From: Centipeda periodontii DSM 2778
GTDB lineage: Bacteria; Bacillota; Negativicutes; Selenomonadales; Selenomonadaceae
NCBI RefSeq assembly: GCF_000213975.1
Contig: NZ_GL892076.1
Span: 1,639,784 to 1,703,783, forward strand
Reading direction: 5' to 3'
Length of the DNA: 64,000 nucleotides
Position 1 is the stretch's first letter, and every line of letters starts with the position of its first letter. Both the position numbers and the translations under genes were made by a program. The notes beneath the pieces were generated by a model, which made no database searches, was not told where the DNA came from, and was given only the letters and a program-made list of their open reading frames with translations. Shown piece after piece: positions 58,991-64,000 of this stretch.

Positions 58991-59919
58991 ACCGCAATTC
59001 CAATCTCTTTTAAAATCTCTCGCCCACCGACATCCAACAGTTCCTCTGCAAGGGCAATACCAATCTTCTCAGCCTCTGCGGGCGTTCCCATAGAGTGCGA
59101 CCGGCAGACACGCATTCCATCGATCGAGGCAATCATCGCCTCTACGTGGAGCACATTGCCCTCACCGACCTCGGCATAGACGCCGACAGGGATTTGACAT
59201 CCGCCCTCGACGCGGCGCAGAAATGCGCGCTCCGCCGTCGCCGCCGCAGTCATCTCAGTGTCGCGCAGGAAATCAATCATCTCCTGAATCCGACCATCGT
59301 CTGCGCGGCACTCAATCGCCAGTGCCCCCTGCCCGACGGCGGGGAGAATCATGGCACGCGGCAGAATCGTTCGGATGCGCTCGCCCAGCCCGAGGCGCTT
59401 GAGCCCCGCCGCCGCGAGGACAATCGCATCGAACTCGCCCGCATCGAGCTTTGCTAGTCGTGTATTGACATTGCCGCGCAGATCGAGAATCGTAAGGTCG
59501 GGGCGCACGGCAAGCAGCTGCGCACGCCGCCTCAGGCTCGACGTGCCAACCCTTGCCCCTTGGGGAAGATCCTCCATCGATCGATAGTGCACGCTGACAA
59601 AGGCATCGCCCGCATCGAGGCGCTGCGTAATCGCTCCGATGACAAGTCCCTCGGGGACCTCCGTCGGCATATCCTTGAGACTGTGCACGGCAAGATCAAT
59701 CTCACCCGCGAGCATCGCCTGCTCAAGTTCCTTCGTAAAGAGCCCCTTGCCCCCAATCTTTGCAAGGGGGGCATCGAGAATGCGGTCGCCCTTCGTCGTC
59801 ATTTTCCGAAGTTCTACACGACAGCCATGGTGCTTTTCAATTTCTGCCGCGATGTACTCCGCTTGCCACAGTGCCAGCTTACTTGCCCGCGTACCGATAG
59901 TGATTGTGCCGCTGCTCAC
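58987..59919 (-). CDS. hemC: Porphobilinogen deaminase (hydroxymethylbilane synthase)
   Basis: 310 residues. Polymerises four porphobilinogens on a dipyrromethane cofactor bound to the Cys in RRVEGGCQIPVGVYAE. TIGTRASKLALWQAEYI and VGTSSLRRRAQLLAVRPDL are family signatures. The start overlaps hemA by 41 bases. Confidence 0.96.
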   Translation of the reverse strand: MSSGTITIGTRASKLALWQAEYIAAEIEKHHGCRVELRKMTTKGDRILDAPLAKIGGKGLFTKELEQAMLAGEIDLAVHSLKDMPTEVPEGLVIGAITQRLDAGDAFVSVHYRSMEDLPQGARVGTSSLRRRAQLLAVRPDLTILDLRGNVNTRLAKLDAGEFDAIVLAAAGLKRLGLGERIRTILPRAMILPAVGQGALAIECRADDGRIQEMIDFLRDTEMTAAATAERAFLRRVEGGCQIPVGVYAEVGEGNVLHVEAMIASIDGMRVCRSHSMGTPAEAEKIGIALAEELLDVGGREILKEIGIAV

Positions 59920-61198
59920 TTGTTCCTGTTTCTCCTATCGCATCCAACTTAAAGAGGGCGCGCATCGCCTCGATGTAGAATGCCTCATCCTTCGTACCTG
60001 CCGAGGCGCGCAGCTTCATCATCGGGGTGCGCAGAATCTTCCGCACAATCATGCGGCTCATATGCTCCACCTGCCGCTCCTGCTCCTCCGAGAGATCGGG
60101 CAGCTTCGCACTCACACGCTTGATCTCACGTTCGCGTATCCGCTCGCATCGTCCCGAGAGAAGCGCCATAAGCGGCTGGAATGAGAGATATTTGAAGCGT
60201 TCGAGAAGGGCTGTGACCTCCTCATCCACGATGCGCTCCGCCTTGACCGCCTCTGCCTGACGCTCGCTGAGATGTTCATCCACGACAGCCTCAAGCGCGT
60301 CGATATTGTAAAGTTCCACGCCCTTGATCCCCGCGACATCCGGATCCACATCGCGCGGAACGGCGATGTCGATGAGGAAGAGCTTGCGTCCCTGTCGGCG
60401 CGCCATCACACGGCGGGTTTCCCACGCCTTGATCACGTAGTGCGGTGCTCCCGTCGACGTGACCACCACATCCACGCAGGTCAGATAGTCCATGGCTCGA
60501 TCGAAGGGAATGGCTTCTCCGCCGATCCGCTCTGCGAGACGCTCAGCACGTTCGATGTGGCGATTCGTCACGAAGATCATTTCGATGCCGTGTGCACGCA
60601 AATGTTCCGCCGTCAGCTCTGCCATCTTGCCCGCGCCAAAGATCAGACCGGTGCATCCGCCGAGACCCCCGAGCGAAGCAGCGGCAAGTTCTACCGCAGC
60701 ATAGCTTACAGATACGGAGCGATAGGCGATGCGCGTCTCCGTCCGCACGCGCTTGCCCGTTGTAATGGCACGGTGAAAGAGGAGATTGAGCACCGTGCTC
60801 GTCGCCCCCGCCTCGCGCGCAATCGCATAGGCTTCCTTCACCTGTGAGAGAATCTGCCCCTCACCGAGCACCAGTGAGTCAAGGCTCGACGATACGCGGA
60901 AGAGATGCTTGATCGCCTCGTCATCGACATAGGTGTAAAGATATGCATCCAGATCATCTCCGCCCTGTGCAAGATCATTGAGAAACTGCCGCAGTGCCTG
61001 TGCACCGCGCTCATGATCGTCCACCGAGGCATAGAGCTCCGTGCGGTTGCAGGTGGACAGTACCACCAGACCGCTCAGACCATCATACTCTCCAAGACTT
61101 AAAAGCCCCGAACGCAGTTCCTCGCGAGAAAACGAAACCCGCTCACGCACATCAACCGGAGCCGTTCGATGATTTAGCCCCAATGTCAAGAGCTGCAT
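59879..61198 (-). CDS. hemA: Glutamyl-tRNA reductase
   Basis: 439 residues from the ATG at 61198; a TTG at 61210 is the alternative. First step of the C5 pathway: NADPH reduction of Glu-tRNA. LTLGLNHRTAPVDVRE, nucleophilic Cys in LSTCNRTELYA, VLGEGQILSQVKEAY, and NADPH site GLIFGAGKMAEL. C-terminal dimerisation helix is complete. Overlaps sirC by 47 bases. Confidence 0.96.
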   Translation of the reverse strand: MQLLTLGLNHRTAPVDVRERVSFSREELRSGLLSLGEYDGLSGLVVLSTCNRTELYASVDDHERGAQALRQFLNDLAQGGDDLDAYLYTYVDDEAIKHLFRVSSSLDSLVLGEGQILSQVKEAYAIAREAGATSTVLNLLFHRAITTGKRVRTETRIAYRSVSVSYAAVELAAASLGGLGGCTGLIFGAGKMAELTAEHLRAHGIEMIFVTNRHIERAERLAERIGGEAIPFDRAMDYLTCVDVVVTSTGAPHYVIKAWETRRVMARRQGRKLFLIDIAVPRDVDPDVAGIKGVELYNIDALEAVVDEHLSERQAEAVKAERIVDEEVTALLERFKYLSFQPLMALLSGRCERIREREIKRVSAKLPDLSEEQERQVEHMSRMIVRKILRTPMMKLRASAGTKDEAFYIEAMRALFKLDAIGETGTSEQRHNHYRYAGK

Positions 61199-61814
61199 TA
61201 CGTAACTCAACCTCAGCTTTCTCTAACTCTCCATCGCGAACCATACTTAAAATATGAGGGCGCAGTGCCATGCGCCAGAATTCCGTGCGCTGCTCATCGT
61301 TCGGCAGCTGCGCCCGCAGCTCCGTCCGCAGACGTGCAACACATTCCAACCATTCTCCAAAGGAATGCGGATAGAGATGTTCAAGCTCCATCCGTATGGC
61401 ACGTGAGAGCGCGGGACTTCCTCCGTTCGTCGAAACGGTCAGCATAAACTCCCCGCGCCGCACAGTCGAAGGAATCTGAAACGAGGAGGCACGCGGATCG
61501 TCGATCACGTTGACGAGAATTCCACGCTCGTTTGCCTCAAGTGCGACCTCCGCATTCACCGCAGGAGAATCCGTTGCCGCATAGACCAGAAAAGCCCCTT
61601 CAAGTATGCCTTTGGTATAACACCCTTCTTGCCAGTCGATCTGTTCACTGTCCGCAAGCATACGAAGCGGTTCCGTGACCGCCGGCGCGATCACACGTAC
61701 ATCAACATCCGTACACGTCGCCAGAATGCCCACAACCTTGCGCTCTGCCACTCGACCGCCACCGATGACAATGACAAGCTGTCCCGTCAGGTCAACATTT
61801 AGCGGATAGAGCAC
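61152..61814 (-). CDS. Precorrin-2 dehydrogenase / sirohydrochlorin ferrochelatase-like (SirC/Met8/CysG-N)
   Basis: 220 residues from a GTG with GGAGGAGG upstream. NAD-binding LVIVIGGGRVAERKVVGIL, and VNVIDDPRASSFQIPSTVRRGEFMLTVSTNGGSPALSR is the region with the catalytic Asp, quoted here by its core DDPRASSF and TNGGSPALSR. Oxidises precorrin-2 to sirohydrochlorin; iron insertion is possible as in Met8. First gene of the operon, so siroheme and heme synthesis are co-expressed. Confidence 0.92.
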   Translation of the reverse strand: MLYPLNVDLTGQLVIVIGGGRVAERKVVGILATCTDVDVRVIAPAVTEPLRMLADSEQIDWQEGCYTKGILEGAFLVYAATDSPAVNAEVALEANERGILVNVIDDPRASSFQIPSTVRRGEFMLTVSTNGGSPALSRAIRMELEHLYPHSFGEWLECVARLRTELRAQLPNDEQRTEFWRMALRPHILSMVRDGELEKAEVELRNAALDIGAKSSNGSG

Positions 61815-61864
61815 ACGGATTCCTCCTCCATAAAAGAAAAATATGAATCCTATTCACGTTCGCT

Positions 61865-61893
61865 ATTATACCGCAAATATGCGTAAAAAAAAA
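61865..61893 (-). promoter_or_regulatory. Promoter of the heme operon
   Basis: Perfect TATAAT at 61865-61870; the -35 position 17 bp upstream is only a T-run (61888-61893) shared with the surE terminator. The -10 is convincing, the -35 weak. Confidence 0.55.
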
Positions 61894-61916
61894 GAGGAGA
61901 AGACGGAATCCCCTCT
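61884..61916 (-). terminator. Intrinsic terminator of surE
   Basis: Stem AGAGGGGA with TTCTCCTCT (one GU pair), followed by nine T on the minus strand. Confidence 0.75.
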
Positions 61917-61946
61917 CTTTATAGTGATTATCAACGAGCGCAGCAA

Positions 61947-62702
61947 TCATCCGATCCGTCTGCCGCATTCCTCAAGGAGCGGATAGTCCGTCATATCTAC
62001 ACCGATCGGAGTCACGGAGATCAGCCCGTGCTCCACCGCGTAGATGTCCGTACCCGCACCCTTGTCCGTATCCGACACCTCACCTGCCACCTTGTAGTGC
62101 ACGCGCCCGTTCTCCTCGATACGCTCGAAGGCGTTGATGTAGTCGCGCCCGCCCTGCCGACAGAAGACGAACTGCGGTGACTCCCCTGTGAGCACCTTTG
62201 GGAAATTGATATTGAGGAGAAACGGCTTCTCCGTCTCCGCCAGAACGCGTTCCATAAACGGTTCGAAATACGCCGCCGCCTCCGCGTAGGAGATTTCACT
62301 GCCCTCAACAAGCGAGAGCGCAAAGGACGGAATACCGTGAAAAAATCCCTCGAACGCCGCACCGACTGTCCCTGAGTAGATCACATCTGTACCGAGATTT
62401 GAGCCGTGATTAATGCCGGAGAGTACAACGTCCGGCATTTCCTCCGCGATTGCGTCCAGATAGAGCTTGCCGCAGTCCGTCGGCGTCCCGTCGATCGCCC
62501 ACGCCAGGATGTCGTAGTCCGCATCGAAATTCTCATCGGTGCGTACCTCGATCGCGCGCCCGATCGTCAGCGCGTGTGATGTCCCGCTCTGCTGGTGCAT
62601 CGGTGCTGCAACCGTTACGTTATGACGCGGCGCCAGATGGCGTGCAAGTGTCTGCAACCCTTCTGCCGCAATGCCGTCATCGTTCAGGATCAGGATATTC
62701 AC
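61947..62702 (-). CDS. surE: 5'/3'-nucleotidase SurE
   Basis: 251 residues from the GTG at 62702, which has GGAGGC 7 bases upstream; the longer in-frame start at 62762 would reach back toward the tRNA. Divalent-metal nucleotidase: NILILNDDGIAAEGLQTLA with the DD metal ligands, MHQQSGTSHALT and VLSGINHGSNLGTDVIYSGTVGAA, whose core is SGINHGSN. Acts on nucleoside monophosphates and short polyphosphate in the family. Confidence 0.94.
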   Translation of the reverse strand: MNILILNDDGIAAEGLQTLARHLAPRHNVTVAAPMHQQSGTSHALTIGRAIEVRTDENFDADYDILAWAIDGTPTDCGKLYLDAIAEEMPDVVLSGINHGSNLGTDVIYSGTVGAAFEGFFHGIPSFALSLVEGSEISYAEAAAYFEPFMERVLAETEKPFLLNINFPKVLTGESPQFVFCRQGGRDYINAFERIEENGRVHYKVAGEVSDTDKGAGTDIYAVEHGLISVTPIGVDMTDYPLLEECGRRIG

Positions 62703-62786
62703 AAATGCGCCTCCATTCTCATATACGAAAGGCAGGTTGGCGTACCAACCTGCCTTTTCCAAACCGCCAAGCGGATGAAATACACA

Positions 62787-62862
<76 letters not shown>

Positions 62863-62964
62863 AGTTGCACTCCCAAGTGCAACGCTATTATAGTGGAAAT
62901 ATGGAGCGCATGTCAAGGGGCTGTTCGTATTTATGGAAATAAACTTTGAACTTGGCAGACTTCA

Positions 62965-64000
62965 TCAGAACGCCCAGTTCACATGTGCGCCGCCGGAGTA
63001 GCCCTGACGCTTGCCCTGCCAGCCCGTGAAGCGCAGGTCATACGAGAAGCGGCTGTCCTTCGGTGCGAAGCGGTACCCCACTTCGAGCATCCCGCTCCCA
63101 CCCCGAAGGCTCGGACTCGGTGTTTCGTACCCTTGGTACGACGCCGTTGCCTTCCCGCTCAGTTCGTACTCCCATGCAAGTCCGGCAAAGATTTCGCTCT
63201 TGTCGCTGTCCTTGTGCGTATATGTAAATCCAAGACGTACGCGGTTCGAGCTTACTGCGCCGAAGTCGTATTCATCGACGCTTGCATTCCGTCCGCCCGT
63301 ATGGATTTTTGCCTGCATCCCCGACTGGTACGACCAGAAGTACCGCAGATAGGTGTTCAGTCGGTCCTTCTCGTTCGTCTTCATCTCCTTGCCAATGCCC
63401 AGATGTGCCGCATAGTACGCGTTCGAGCTGTCGTAGTGCGAGCTCGTCCCCGTATAGAGCGAGCCGCTGTAGTCGCTGCGTGTCTTGCCACCGTGCAGTG
63501 CCGCCTCTGCCCACAGTCCCTGTGCGTTTTCTACGCGTCCCATGACGCCGACGCCGAGGTAGCTGATCTTGCCGCTGCCGTGTACGCCGTCGTCCAGATA
63601 GGAGTCGTACTTGCCCCTGCCGTATTCGACAAACGGGCTGAAGAGGAGGGTATGTCCTTTCCTGCCGAGTTCTCTCGTCCACCCAACGGCAAATCCATAG
63701 CCCTGCGTGTCGCTGTAGGAGCCGGATTTGACGGTCATGCCGCTCTGCTCCATCGCTGCCCAGAGATGATACCCCCGTGCGTCCTTGTCTTTGTCCCCGC
63801 TCCCCTCTTTCTTCGCGGAGGTCATGCCCGCGCCCGCAAGAAGGTCGGCGCCGCCGTTGATGAAGCTGGTTGCTCCTGCTCTGGTTTCGACAAAGGATTT
63901 GGTCTGTTCGCTGATCGCCGCTCGGGTGACGGTTGCAATGAGCTCATCGCTGCTTCGCTTCATCAGGTCAAAGCCATAGAGGAGAGATACGCCGTGCATG
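62965..64000 (-). CDS. Autotransporter-type outer-membrane beta-barrel domain (partial)
   Basis: 345 codons to the window edge; the ATG at 63999 is probably internal and the gene continues outside. Alternating beta-strand pattern with YHLWAAMEQSGMTVKSGSYS, GYGFAVGWTREL, FSPFVEYGRGKYDSYLDDG, AYYAAHLGIGKEM and the final GGAHVNWAF. The aromatic C-terminal Phe is the barrel-assembly signal of autotransporters. The passenger region is not in the window. An identical role on the surface of Negativicutes as adhesin is possible but not shown. Confidence 0.85.
   Translation of the reverse strand, partial: MHGVSLLYGFDLMKRSSDELIATVTRAAISEQTKSFVETRAGATSFINGGADLLAGAGMTSAKKEGSGDKDKDARGYHLWAAMEQSGMTVKSGSYSDTQGYGFAVGWTRELGRKGHTLLFSPFVEYGRGKYDSYLDDGVHGSGKISYLGVGVMGRVENAQGLWAEAALHGGKTRSDYSGSLYTGTSSHYDSSNAYYAAHLGIGKEMKTNEKDRLNTYLRYFWSYQSGMQAKIHTGGRNASVDEYDFGAVSSNRVRLGFTYTHKDSDKSEIFAGLAWEYELSGKATASYQGYETPSPSLRGGSGMLEVGYRFAPKDSRFSYDLRFTGWQGKRQGYSGGAHVNWAF

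Noticed and set aside
57437..59179. 580-codon plus-strand frame opposite cobA-hemD
   Set aside because: Shadow of a well-supported gene; sequence is Arg/His-rich without motifs.

Overview
The window reads as chromosome of a diderm Firmicute (class Negativicutes), most like Selenomonas. Envelope proteins of a Gram-negative type sit at both edges: a TonB-dependent receptor on the left and an autotransporter-type barrel on the right, each ending in Phe. The housekeeping genes between them are of Firmicute type: AddAB instead of RecBCD, PcrA, RbgA-RnhB with FliK/FlhB-like neighbours, GatCAB, TmcAL, a SpoVB-like flippase and a CobA-HemD fusion. The species assignment is an inference from gene content.

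Layout. 1-2.7 kb: end of a TonB-dependent receptor, a DUF364 metal-linked protein, and an ABC ATPase that has lost its 5' end. 2.7-19.2 kb: one tightly packed minus-strand DNA-repair operon, pcrA-ligA-deoC-sbcD-sbcC-addB-addA in transcription order. 19.3-25.6 kb: a CBS/DRTGG-type pyrophosphatase, then rbgA-rnhB-(FliK-like)-(FlhB-like)-yraN. 25.7-36.5 kb: a degraded mobile island. 36.5-43 kb: rlmD-gph, gatCAB and the end of a polyamine operon. 43-49.7 kb: speA-speE-speB with an ABC lipoprotein, a DUF3783 protein, a NYN protein and a membrane-anchored unknown, led by mnmA. 50-52.5 kb: tmcAL and a DUF815 ATPase, the only chromosomal plus-strand pair. 52.5-55 kb: a lipid kinase and a flippase. 55.1-61.8 kb: a six-gene heme/siroheme operon. 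62-64 kb: surE, tRNA-Lys(CTT) and the autotransporter barrel.

The island is the most interesting part. It is a siphovirus head-tail module (MuF, scaffold, capsid, connectors, tail terminator, tail tube, chaperone, tape measure) in normal order. I see no terminase, portal, integrase or lysis genes, and both the MuF and tape-measure genes are cut by insertion-sequence relics. Two ISL3-family end fragments bound the phage segment, and two different large-serine-recombinase C-termini lie outside them; one abuts the 3' end of rlmD, a gene family known as an integration target. The wreck keeps three toxin-type modules: a hicAB pair with its own promoter and terminator inside the tail genes; a MuF protein with a C-terminal domain that looks like a polymorphic toxin, followed by a small overlapping gene; and, at about 35.5-35.8 kb, a convergent small-peptide/antisense-RNA locus with the architecture of the Fst/par type I systems (toxin peptide with sequestered ribosome-binding site, direct repeats at both 5' ends, shared bidirectional terminator). 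The tail chaperone gene carries a clear A-AAA-AAC slippery site for -1 frameshifting.

Two 168/169-bp copies of a TTAA-flanked miniature inverted-repeat element occur outside the island, one after gatB and one before mnmA.
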